Source of the DNA: Nonomuraea aurantiaca
GTDB taxonomy: Bacteria; Actinomycetota; Actinomycetes; Streptosporangiales; Streptosporangiaceae
Direction: 5' to 3'
DNA: 64,000 bases
Assembly: GCF_020215705.1 (NCBI RefSeq)
Contig: NZ_JAIWNB010000002.1
Location: forward strand, 248,001 to 312,000
In this document: positions 25,836 to 34,668 of the stretch, piece after piece
Numbering within the stretch: the stretch's first letter is position 1
Layout: each line of letters starts with the position of its first letter
Position numbers and translations under genes: made by a program
Notes under the pieces: generated by a model
What the model saw: only the letters and a program-made list of their open reading frames with translations
What the model was told of the DNA's origin: nothing
Databases searched by the model: none

Positions 25836-26698
25836 ACAAGAAGAGGATCCAGGTCAACGACGTCGAGCTCGCCTACGTGGACGAGGGCGAAGGCGATCCC
25901 GTCATCCTGCTCCACGGCTTCCCCGACTCCTCCTACCTGTGGCGGCACCAGATCCCGGCCCTGGTCGAGGGCGGCTTCCGGGTGATCGCGCCGGACCTGC
26001 GCGGGTTCGGCGACTCCGGCAAACCGCAGGAGATCGAGGCGTACGGGATGCAGACGATCGTCAACGACGTCGTCGCCCTGACCATGAAGCTCGGCATCCG
26101 CCGGCCGCACATCGTCGGCCACGACTGGGGCGCGGCCATCGCCTGGATGTACGCCTTCCTGATGCCCCGCAGGCTCGACCACCTCGCGGTGCTGTCGGTC
26201 GGGCACCCGGGCGTCTTCGCCACTCCTTCGCTGGAGCAGCGGGCGGCCTCCTGGTACATGCTCTTCTACCAGTTCCCCGGCGTGAGCGAGGAGCTGCTGC
26301 GGCGCAACGGGTGGCGGCTGTTCAAGGAGATCATGGGCCGCGACGGCGACTACGACCGCTACCTGCGCGACCTGGCCCGGCCCGGCGCCCTGACGGCGGG
26401 CCTGAACTGGTACCGCGCCAACCGCTCGCCCGAGGCCGAGCTGCGCCCGGCCCGCCCCTTCCCGCCCGTGCTGGCGCCCACGCTCGGCATCTGGGGAGCG
26501 GGGGACAAGGCGCTGCTGGAGGAGGGCATGTCGGCCTCCGGCAAGTACGTGAAGGGGCCGTGGCGCTACGAGCGCGTCGAGGACGCGGGCCACTGGCTCC
26601 CGCTCGACGCCCCCGATGAGGTGAACAAGCTGCTCCTCGGCTTCCTCGGCACCGAGCAGGCCGCGCACGAGGAGAGGCGACCGCGCAGGCGGCTGTAG
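25832..26698 (+). CDS. Epoxide hydrolase/haloalkane dehalogenase-like alpha/beta hydrolase
   Basis: The 288-aa protein has the oxyanion motif LLHGFPDSSYLW, the nucleophile elbow VGHDWGAA with Asp98 in place of the usual Ser, and a C-terminal catalytic His in DAGHWLPLDAP. An Asp nucleophile distinguishes epoxide hydrolases and dehalogenases from esterases. Paired with the preceding flavin enzyme it could open an epoxide made on the polyene. The basic end (EERRPRRRL) is unusual. Coupled to the upstream gene by ATGA. Confidence 0.88.
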   Translation: MNKKRIQVNDVELAYVDEGEGDPVILLHGFPDSSYLWRHQIPALVEGGFRVIAPDLRGFGDSGKPQEIEAYGMQTIVNDVVALTMKLGIRRPHIVGHDWGAAIAWMYAFLMPRRLDHLAVLSVGHPGVFATPSLEQRAASWYMLFYQFPGVSEELLRRNGWRLFKEIMGRDGDYDRYLRDLARPGALTAGLNWYRANRSPEAELRPARPFPPVLAPTLGIWGAGDKALLEEGMSASGKYVKGPWRYERVEDAGHWLPLDAPDEVNKLLLGFLGTEQAAHEERRPRRRL

Positions 26699-26733
26699 GC
26701 GAAAGGGAGTTTGGGCGAAAGGAGTGCTGCGCA

Positions 26734-27639
26734 ATGCTTGGATTTCTCTTCCCAGGACAAGGCACGGTCCGTGTCGGTATGGGTGCGTGGCTGCGTCGCC
26801 GACCCGTGGCGCGAGCGCGGCTCGACGAGGTTGACGCGCTGCTCGCACAGCCCATCACCCCGCTGTGCGCTCGCGGGCCGCTGGAGCGGCTGGTGGCGAC
26901 CGAGCACGCGCAGGTCGCGGTGACCGCGTGCAACCTGGCGGCGCTGGCGGTGCTGCTGGAGGAGGGATTCGAGCCGCTCGTGGTCGCCGGGCACAGCGTC
27001 GGCGAGCTGAGCGCGCTGCACGCGGCGGGCGTGCTCACGCTCGCCGACACCGTACGGCTGGTCGAGCTCAGGTCCCGGCTGATGGCCGAGGTCGGCGTCA
27101 CGGGCGGGATGCACGCGGTGATGGGGCTGCCGGTCGAGGAGGTCGAGGCACTGGCCGCCGAGGCGGGCTCCGCGGACGAGCCGCTGGTCGTGGGCCTGGA
27201 GAACGCGCCGGGCCACGTGGTGGTCTCCGGCGCGCTGCCGGCCCTGGACCGGCTGGGCAAGCTCGCCACGCGGGCCAGCAAGATCGTGCCGCTGCGGGTG
27301 GGCAACGCCTTCCACTCACCGCTGATGGCGGCAGCCGTCCCCGCCTGGGCCGAGGCGGTGCGGGCCGCCCCGATGAGCGCGCCCCTCGTGCCCGTGGTCC
27401 CGAACGTGACCGGCGAGCCCACCACCGACCTCGCCACGCTCAGGGACGCGCTGGTCGCCCAGCTCACCGGGCGGGTCCGGTGGACGGACACGGTGAGCGC
27501 CGTGGAGGAGTTCGCCCCCGGCGTCGAGGTGGGCGACAGCAAGGTGCTCGCGGGCCTGTCGCGCCGGGCGGGCGCGCGCTGCCTGAGCCTGGCCGAGCCC
27601 GCCACCCTCCGGCGATTGTCCAGGGAGATCGCGGCATGA
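26734..27639 (+). CDS. Discrete malonyl-CoA:ACP acyltransferase (FabD-like)
   Basis: The 301-aa acyltransferase has FLFPGQGTVRVGMG at the N-terminus, the nucleophile motif AGHSVGELSAL (Ser88) and NAFHSPLM, the AFH signature of malonyl specificity. It should load malonyl units on the ACP of the type II PKS in this operon. The 35-base gap before it contains a duplicated ribosome-binding stretch (GCGAAAGGGAGT at 26699 and GCGAAAGGAGT at 26714). Confidence 0.9.
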   Translation: MLGFLFPGQGTVRVGMGAWLRRRPVARARLDEVDALLAQPITPLCARGPLERLVATEHAQVAVTACNLAALAVLLEEGFEPLVVAGHSVGELSALHAAGVLTLADTVRLVELRSRLMAEVGVTGGMHAVMGLPVEEVEALAAEAGSADEPLVVGLENAPGHVVVSGALPALDRLGKLATRASKIVPLRVGNAFHSPLMAAAVPAWAEAVRAAPMSAPLVPVVPNVTGEPTTDLATLRDALVAQLTGRVRWTDTVSAVEEFAPGVEVGDSKVLAGLSRRAGARCLSLAEPATLRRLSREIAA

Positions 27640-28061
27640 ACCGGTGGGGCAGCGCGATGGTCGGCTTCGCCGGGCTCTCCCGGCCTCAGGAACTGGTCGG
27701 CGACATGCGCCTCGAAGAGGTGTACACGGCGGCCGAGCGCCTCCGGTCCGGGTACGGCCGCACGCTCCAGCACTGGGCCGGGCGTCTGGCGGGCAAGTAC
27801 GCGGTGCTCCGCCTCCTCGGTGTCTCCGCCACGGCCGAGCACCTCGGCCAGGCGGAGGTGCTGCCCCGGCCCACCGCCAACTGCGCGAAGACCGCCGTCT
27901 GCCACACCGGGCACCCGCCGGCCGTCCGGCTCGCCGGGGCGCTGCGCGCGGCGGCGGGGCCCGGCCAGCAGATCCGGCTCTCGCTCAGCCACACCGACGG
28001 CAAGGTGCTCGCGGTGGCCGTCGCCTCCGCGCGCCTGCCCGAAGACGAAGACGAGGCATGA
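27636..28061 (+). CDS. Degenerate AcpS-like protein
   Basis: This 141-aa protein resembles the AcpS fold: RLAGKYAVLRLLGV corresponds to the FxxKEAxxKxxG helix, and IRLSLSHTDGKVLAVAVA to the conserved SLSHT strand near the C-terminus. The metal-binding Asp of the N-terminal GxDI motif is missing (VGFAGL) and the Glu of KEA is replaced by Tyr. A catalytically weak or structural relative is likely, perhaps acting with the second AcpS-like protein at 29720. It overlaps the acyltransferase stop by ATGA. Confidence 0.6.
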   Translation: MNRWGSAMVGFAGLSRPQELVGDMRLEEVYTAAERLRSGYGRTLQHWAGRLAGKYAVLRLLGVSATAEHLGQAEVLPRPTANCAKTAVCHTGHPPAVRLAGALRAAAGPGQQIRLSLSHTDGKVLAVAVASARLPEDEDEA

Positions 28062-28062
28062 C

Positions 28063-28923
28063 ATGGACGCCAGGAAGGCCGCCGAGCGGCACCTTGAGGC
28101 GTGGCAGGCCGCCGACCCCGAGGCCGTGGCCGCCACCGCCGCCTCCTACAGCGACCCCGACACCGGCGGCGAGCTGAGCGGGGCCGCGCTGGCCGCCCAC
28201 GCCGCCGGCACGCTGGCCCGCTTCCAGCGGCCGAGATTCCTGGTGGACGAGGTCGTCGGCGACGGCGAGGCCGTCACGCTCTGGTGGACGCTCCAGGCCG
28301 ACCACCGCGCCCCCTACCTGGGCATGCCCGCGGTCGGCGGGACCGTCGGCGTCCAGGGGAGCGACCTGGTGACCCTCGGCCCGGATGGTCCGCGCGTGCG
28401 GCGCCGCTTCGACCGGCTGGCGGTCGCGGAGGCGCTTGGCTACTCGGCGCGGTTCGTGCCGGCGGCCGACGCGGAGACGGGCGGGATCAGGCAGTTCGGC
28501 GTCAGCGCGCGCGTCCCCTCCGGGCGCACCGAGCCGCCGGGCGTGCTGACCGTGACCTGGCTGGAGGTCCGCGACGACGCGGAGGCGGCGGACGTGGACC
28601 TGCTCAGCGTGGAGGTCGTCAAGTCGCTGCGGGCCTCCAAGGGTTTCCTCGGCCTGGCGACGTTCGACGTCGGCGACCGCAAGTTCACCGTGACCGCCTT
28701 CGACCGCCCCGAGTCCGTCCGCGCGGTGCACGCCCGGCCGCACCAGCGGAGCATGCGCCGCTTCTTCAAGGGCGGCTTGTGCACCCGGGTGCTCACCAGC
28801 GTCTGGATCCCCTCCGACATCCGCGAGTACGCCCGCTGCCCCGACTGCGACACCGTCGTCCGGGTCGGACCGGACGCCGCCTGCGGCTGCGGGTGGATCC
28901 CGGGCGACGCCTCCCTACTGTGA
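28063..28923 (+). CDS. SnoaL-like domain protein with Cys-rich C-terminus
   Basis: The 286-aa product is not a known enzyme. Residues 1-130 look like a SnoaL/NTF2-like alpha+beta barrel (MDARKAAERHLEAWQAADPEAVAATAASY, later RRRFDRLAVAEALGY), a fold used by polyketide cyclases and isomerases. Residues 140-235 could be a dimeric alpha+beta barrel domain (VTWLEVRD, GFLGLATFDV). The last 30 residues hold CPDC and CGCG, a likely zinc ribbon. It starts one base after the preceding stop, within the type II PKS operon. A role in cyclising or isomerising the chain is inference only. Confidence 0.65.
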   Translation: MDARKAAERHLEAWQAADPEAVAATAASYSDPDTGGELSGAALAAHAAGTLARFQRPRFLVDEVVGDGEAVTLWWTLQADHRAPYLGMPAVGGTVGVQGSDLVTLGPDGPRVRRRFDRLAVAEALGYSARFVPAADAETGGIRQFGVSARVPSGRTEPPGVLTVTWLEVRDDAEAADVDLLSVEVVKSLRASKGFLGLATFDVGDRKFTVTAFDRPESVRAVHARPHQRSMRRFFKGGLCTRVLTSVWIPSDIREYARCPDCDTVVRVGPDAACGCGWIPGDASLL

Positions 28924-28934
28924 CTGGAGCCTTC

Positions 28935-29723
28935 ATGTCCGACTTCACCACCGAGCACCGGCTCGGCCACCGCGAGGGCGGGCCCGCCGTGGTCTTCATG
29001 TCCGCGCTGTTCGCCGGCGGCTGGATCTGGGAGCACCCCTACCGCTACCTGGCGGAGGCCGGCGTGCCGGTGCTGCGTACGCACGAGGCGATCTGCGCGC
29101 TCGACCGCCGGGTGGCCGGCTCGATCGAGCGGCTGGGCGACGCGCTGCTGCACGCCTGCGACGAGGCGGGCGTCGAGGACCTGGTCCTCTGCGCCAACTC
29201 GCTCGGCGGCCTGGTCGCCATCGACCTGGCCGGCCGCCGCCCCGAGCGGATCAAGGGCATCGTGGTGAGCGGCGCCCCCGGACTGACCCCCGACCCCGAC
29301 GTCGGGCTGAGCTTCGACCGCCGGGCCAGCGTGCAGCCGTTCGGCGACGACTTCGGCGTCCGCATGGTGTCCGCGCTCTTCCACGGTACGGAGCCCTACT
29401 TCACGCGGGCGCAGATGGACGAGGTCGGCACCATGCTCCGGCAGCCGGAGGCCATGGTCAGCATGGCCCGCAGCCTCAAGGCCACCCGCCGCTACCAGGT
29501 CAAGCCCGCGCTCGACAAGGTCCGCTGCCCCTCCCTGTACGTCTGGGGCAGGCACGACCGGATGACGCCGGTCGGCCCGTGGCTGGAGCTGCTCGCCGAC
29601 TACCCGGAGAACGACGTGGTGGTGGTCGAGGAGAGCGGGCACATCCCGATGATCGAGCGGCCGGCCGAGTACAACGCCGTGCTCGAACCGTTCGTGGGCC
29701 GCTGCGCGAAGGTCGCGGCATGA
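28935..29723 (+). CDS. Alpha/beta hydrolase (serine type)
   Basis: The 262-aa protein has an alpha/beta-hydrolase fold with the nucleophile elbow LCANSLGGLVA (Ser89), an acid in YVWGRHDRMTPV and the catalytic His in EESGHIPMIERP. Unlike the Asp-type enzyme at 25832 it is a normal Ser hydrolase, so thioesterase or C-C hydrolase activity is possible; release of the type II chain from its ACP is a reasonable guess. ATG 28935 has GGAG upstream. Confidence 0.85.
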   Translation: MSDFTTEHRLGHREGGPAVVFMSALFAGGWIWEHPYRYLAEAGVPVLRTHEAICALDRRVAGSIERLGDALLHACDEAGVEDLVLCANSLGGLVAIDLAGRRPERIKGIVVSGAPGLTPDPDVGLSFDRRASVQPFGDDFGVRMVSALFHGTEPYFTRAQMDEVGTMLRQPEAMVSMARSLKATRRYQVKPALDKVRCPSLYVWGRHDRMTPVGPWLELLADYPENDVVVVEESGHIPMIERPAEYNAVLEPFVGRCAKVAA

Positions 29724-30325
29724 CGCTGTCAGCCGGGCAACAGCTCACCCGACCGGCCGCCCCTCCGGTTCTGCCGCCCGTGCTGGTGGGTGTGGACATC
29801 GTGGACGCGGACCGGCTCGCCAGGGCGGCCGGGCGCGGCGGCGCCGTGTTCACCGACCACCTCACCACGCCCGCCGAGCGCGAGCTGGGCGCGGAGGAGG
29901 TGGCCTTCTCCGTCAAGGAGAGCTTCATCAAGGCGGTGGGCGGGCGTCCGCCCGGCTTCACCTGGCACGACTTCGAGGCCCGCGCCGGGCGGCCCGCCGC
30001 CTGGGCGCGGCGGCTGCTCGACGAGGCGGCCGCGGAACTGACCGCCTCGACCGGGCTCGCGCTGACGGGCGGCTCGTCCTACGCCCTCCGGGGCGCGAGC
30101 GAGCAGGCGGCCCTGGTACGGCTGGCGCCGCGCCGGGGCCGGGTGGCCGGGGCGGCCCGGTGGGGGATGGGCGCGGGGCTGCTCGTCTCCCTGGCGATCG
30201 TGTACGCCGACGGTTTCGGCGATGGGTTCGGCGATGGTTACGCCGACGGTTTTGGCGACGGTTACGACGACGCTTCGGGCGGCGGTTTCGGCGGCAGGGA
30301 GGGAGACCCAGGATGTCCCAGGTGA
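29720..30325 (+). CDS. AcpS-like phosphopantetheinyl transferase with membrane segment and Gly-Asp repeat tail
   Basis: The 201-aa protein carries the AcpS signature VGVDIVDADRL (metal Asp) and VAFSVKESFIKAVGG (Lys-Glu...Lys), followed by TWHDFEARAGRP. It lacks the SLSHT strand (SSYALRG instead). After residue 145 comes a hydrophobic helix (GMGAGLLVSLAIVY) and then a tail of GDGF/ADGF/GDGY repeats. It probably modifies the operon's ACP; the tail is not part of any AcpS I know. Its 3' end overlaps the beta-helix gene by 13 bases, so the tail may partly reflect relaxed constraint. Confidence 0.72.
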   Translation: MTLSAGQQLTRPAAPPVLPPVLVGVDIVDADRLARAAGRGGAVFTDHLTTPAERELGAEEVAFSVKESFIKAVGGRPPGFTWHDFEARAGRPAAWARRLLDEAAAELTASTGLALTGGSSYALRGASEQAALVRLAPRRGRVAGAARWGMGAGLLVSLAIVYADGFGDGFGDGYADGFGDGYDDASGGGFGGREGDPGCPR

Positions 30326-31304
30326 AGCCGGGTGAGTCGATCCAGCGGGCGCTGGACGAGGCGGGCGCCGGCGCGACGATCGAGCTGGCGGCGGGCACGT
30401 ACGCCGAGAACGTCTGGATCAGGCACGACGGCGTGGCGCTGACCGGCGCCGGGGCGGGCCGCACGGTGCTGGGCCCGGGAGACTCCGTGCCGGCGGGGAT
30501 CCCGAAGCTGCACGACGCGGCGGCGGACGTCGTCAGCGGCATCAGCCTGCACGGCGTCCGCGACGTCACGATCACCGGGCTGAGCGTGCGCGGCTCGACC
30601 GGCGCCGGGATCTACGCCCACACCGTGACCGGCCTGACCGTCCGGGACGTCGAGACGGCCGGCAACGCCGTCTGGGGCGTCTACGTACGCGAGTCGAGCC
30701 GCTGCGAGGTGACCGGCTGCACCACGTCGGGCAGCCAGTACGGCGGCATCGCGCTCAGCTTCTGCCCCGAGGCCGATGGGCTGGTGGCGGACAACGAGAG
30801 CTTCGCCAACGCCTTCGGGATCTTCGTCGACAACTCCTCCCGCGTCAGGGTGCTGCGCAACTCCTGCCACGGCAACGCCGCCGGGCTGCTGATGCTCAAC
30901 CAGACCTACGAGGGCGAGCCCGACGGCGGCGTGCGCGACTGCCTCGTCTCGGGCAACGACCTGTACGGCAACGGCCTGGCCGCGGGCGGCGACGCCCCCG
31001 ACGCGCTGGGGGCCGCGGGCCCGCCGATCTCCGGCGTGGGCCTGGCGCTGATCGGAACGCACCGGGTCAGCGTCGTGGACAACCGGATCCACGACAACCA
31101 GCCCAGCGGCGAGTCGGTCATGGGCGCCGCGTTCGTCATGGGCTCGTCCAAGGACTGGGGAGGCGACGACGCCATGGACAACCACATCCTGTGGAACCGG
31201 GTGACCGGCAACAGCCCGCTCGACCACCAGCTCGGCGTCGACCTGGAACGCCAGGTCTGCGCGGGCAACATCAGCGACAAGGGTGAGCCGGACGGGTGGG
31301 GCCG

Positions 31305-31308
<4 letters not shown>
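30313..31308 (+). CDS. Right-handed parallel beta-helix protein (NosD/pectate-lyase-like fold)
   Basis: The 331-aa protein is built of repeated short strands with Asn/Gly turns: DVTITGLSVRGSTGAGIYAHT, DVETAGNAVWGVYV, CTTSGSQYGGIAL, NESFANAFGIFVDNSS and NSCHGNAAGLLMLN. This is the repeat pattern of NosD/CASH-type beta-helices, with no signal peptide. Some such proteins are carbohydrate lyases or epimerases; others are scaffolds. Its coupling to the PKS operon suggests an enzyme acting on a product or a template for cyclisation, but nothing fixes the role. Last gene before the ABC transporter (ATGA overlap). Confidence 0.8.
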
Positions 31309-32243
<935 letters not shown>

Positions 32244-32245
32244 TC

Positions 32246-33424
32246 ATGCTGAGACCCCTGATGTCCGTGGCCGCCCTGGAACTGCGTACCCGCTTACGCG
32301 ATGGAACGGCCCTGGTGGTCGCGCTGATCGTGCCCATCGCGCTGGCCACCCTGTTCGGCCTCGCCCTGGGCGGCGACGATCCGCCGCTGCGGGCCACGAT
32401 CGGCTTCGTCGACCTCGACCGCGGCGAGTTCTCCGCCAGCGTGCGGCGGGAGGTCATGTCCAACGAGCAGCTCAAGGGCACGCTGACGCTGCGCGAGCTG
32501 CCCAGCAGGCAGGAGGCGCAGCGCTCGCTCGACGCCGGTGACATCGGGTCGGCCATCGTGTTCCCGCAGGGGTTCACCAAGAGCGTCGGCGCGGGTTCGG
32601 GCGGCCAGGTCGCGGTGCTCACCTCCGCCGAGTCGCCGCTGGCCGGCGTGGTGGCGAACGCCATCGTCGACCGCATCTCCTCGGTGGTGGACGCCCGCAC
32701 GCTCGCGGTCCGCGCCGCGCTCGCGTACGGCGTGGCCGGAGACCGGGTGAAGGAGCTGGTGGAGCGCAACGGCGCCGCCGGGCCAGGACTGAGCCTGGCC
32801 GACGACCCCATGGAGGGTGGCAAGATCGACCTGTCGGTGTACTACGGCTCCGGCATGGCCGCCCTGTTCGCCTTCTTCGTGGTGGGCGCCTCGTTCAGGA
32901 GCCTGCTCACCGAGCGACGGCAGGGCACGCTCAACCGGATGCGGGCCGGGCCGATCCCGCAGTGGACGCCGATCGCCGGCAAGGCGCTGGTGGGGTTCGG
33001 GCTGGGCGTGGTCAGCGTCGTCGCCACCTGGGCGTCCTCCTCGCTCATCTTCGGCACCAGCTGGGGCGACCCGGTGGCGGTCTTCGCGCTGCTGGTCGCG
33101 CACGTGCTCGCCGCCGCCGCGATCACCATGCTGGTGGCCAGCCGGGCCAAGACCGACGCCCAGGCCGACGGGGTGACCATGGTCGTCTCGTTCGTGATGG
33201 CGTTCTTCGGCGGCAGCCTGGTGCCGCTGTACAACCTGCCCGGGTTCCTGCAGAAGGTGGCGCTGCTCACCCCGAACGGCTGGACGTCGACCGGGCTGAT
33301 CCGGCTCGCGGGCTCCGGCGGGGGACTGACCACGGTGATCGTCCCGATCGGCGTGCTGTGCGCGATCGCGCTGGTGGCGGGCGGCCTGGCCGCGGCCGGC
33401 TTCAGGAAGGGGCTGCTCGGATGA
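32246..33424 (+). CDS. ABC transporter permease 1 (ABC-2 type)
   Basis: The 392-aa protein has one N-terminal membrane helix, a large extracytoplasmic loop (about residues 45-205) and five C-terminal helices, the ABC-2/YhgE-like layout of drug exporters (ALFAFFVVGASFRSLLTERRQGTLNRMRAGPI is the conserved coupling region). It starts two bases after the ATPase stop. A TTA codon lies at 32294. Confidence 0.92.
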   Translation: MLRPLMSVAALELRTRLRDGTALVVALIVPIALATLFGLALGGDDPPLRATIGFVDLDRGEFSASVRREVMSNEQLKGTLTLRELPSRQEAQRSLDAGDIGSAIVFPQGFTKSVGAGSGGQVAVLTSAESPLAGVVANAIVDRISSVVDARTLAVRAALAYGVAGDRVKELVERNGAAGPGLSLADDPMEGGKIDLSVYYGSGMAALFAFFVVGASFRSLLTERRQGTLNRMRAGPIPQWTPIAGKALVGFGLGVVSVVATWASSSLIFGTSWGDPVAVFALLVAHVLAAAAITMLVASRAKTDAQADGVTMVVSFVMAFFGGSLVPLYNLPGFLQKVALLTPNGWTSTGLIRLAGSGGGLTTVIVPIGVLCAIALVAGGLAAAGFRKGLLG

Positions 33425-34599
33425 GGCCACAAGAGGCTGCGCGGATTCGGATAAGGCCACGTCCCATCCTCGCGCTGGTGGCGGCGAACCTGCGCCGGCT
33501 CTCCCGCGACAAGGTCGGCCTGTTCTTCATGGTGATCATGCCGTTCGTCAACATCGTGTTCGTCGGCATGGCGCTCGGCGGGGGTGCCGTGGGGGCCGCC
33601 AAGCTGCCCGTCGGCGTCGTGGCCGACGGCTCCGACCCCGTCTCGGCCGCCGTGCTCAAGGAGCTGCGCGCGCACCCCGACCTCGCCATCACGACCGTGG
33701 CGACCAAGCAGGACCTCCAGTCGGGCGTACGCGAAGGGTCCCTCGCCGCCGGGCTGGTGATCCCGGCCGGCTCGACCCGGCTCGAACTCGTCATGACCCA
33801 GATGAACGGCAGCGGCATGGCGGCCCGCAGCGCCGTCGACGTCGCGGTCGGCCGGGTGGCCGCTGTACTGGAAGCCACCAGGGCCGTCGAGGCCGCGGGC
33901 GCCACGCCCGCGCAGGCCGCCGCGCGCGTGCGCGAGGCACAGGCCGGCTCGGGCCGCGTCGCGGTCGTCGGCTCCGGTACGCCCGGCGCCACACCCAGAG
34001 GCTTCGCCTACACGGCCCCGGCCAACCTGCTGCTGTTCACCTTCATCAACTCCATGGCCGTCGCCGCCGCGCTCGCCGAGAGCAGGCGGCTCGGGATGCT
34101 CCAGCGCGCGATCACCGCCCCGGTCAGGCGCCGGTCGGTGCTCGCGGGGGAGGCGCTGAGCAGGTTCGTCGTGGCCGTCGCGCAGTCGCTGTTGATCATG
34201 GTGGTCAGCTCGCTGGTGTTCGGCGTGTCGTGGGGCGACCCGCTGGGCGTCGCCGCGGTGGTCGGCTCGTTCTCGCTGGTGGCCACCGGTGCCGCGATCC
34301 TGGTCGGCACCCTCGTACGCTCGCCCGCGCAGGCGCCCGCCATCGGGCCGCCGCTGGGCATCGTGCTCGGCATGCTGGGCGGCTGCCTGTGGCCCAGGGA
34401 GTCGGCGGGGGACTTCCTCAACTCGATCGGCTACCTGTTCCCGCACGCCTGGGGCATGGACGCGCTGCTGGCGCTGACCAAGCCCGGCACGGGCCTCGGC
34501 ACGGTCCTCCCCGAGGTCGCCGTGCTCTCCGGGATGGCGGCGGCGCTGCTCGGCCTGTCGCTGTTCCTGTTCAACCGCCGCACTCGAACCTTCACCTGA
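33421..34599 (+). CDS. ABC transporter permease 2 (ABC-2 type)
   Basis: Also 392 aa and built like permease 1: an N-terminal helix (GLFFMVIMPFVNIVFVGMAL), a long loop and C-terminal helices with the coupling segment ESRRLGMLQRAITAPVRRRS. The two permeases probably form a heterodimer with the ATPase. ATG 33421 overlaps the permease 1 stop. The last codons and stop lie in a tandem 39/40-bp duplication. Confidence 0.92.
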   Translation: MRPQEAARIRIRPRPILALVAANLRRLSRDKVGLFFMVIMPFVNIVFVGMALGGGAVGAAKLPVGVVADGSDPVSAAVLKELRAHPDLAITTVATKQDLQSGVREGSLAAGLVIPAGSTRLELVMTQMNGSGMAARSAVDVAVGRVAAVLEATRAVEAAGATPAQAAARVREAQAGSGRVAVVGSGTPGATPRGFAYTAPANLLLFTFINSMAVAAALAESRRLGMLQRAITAPVRRRSVLAGEALSRFVVAVAQSLLIMVVSSLVFGVSWGDPLGVAAVVGSFSLVATGAAILVGTLVRSPAQAPAIGPPLGIVLGMLGGCLWPRESAGDFLNSIGYLFPHAWGMDALLALTKPGTGLGTVLPEVAVLSGMAAALLGLSLFLFNRRTRTFT

Positions 34600-34648
34600 G
34601 AGTTCCGTTTCAACCGTCGCACCCGAACCTTCACCGGATGAGTTCCGT
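34570..34648. repeat. Tandem 39/40-bp duplication at the end of the permease 2 gene
   Basis: The segment 34570-34608, which encodes the last residues FNRRTRTFT and the stop, is repeated at 34609-34648 with only a few changes. The second copy is non-coding and lies just before the ribosome-binding site (GGAGATCACG) of the next gene. It is a recent local duplication. Confidence 0.85.
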
Positions 34649-34668
34649 TGAGTTGATGGGAGATCACG

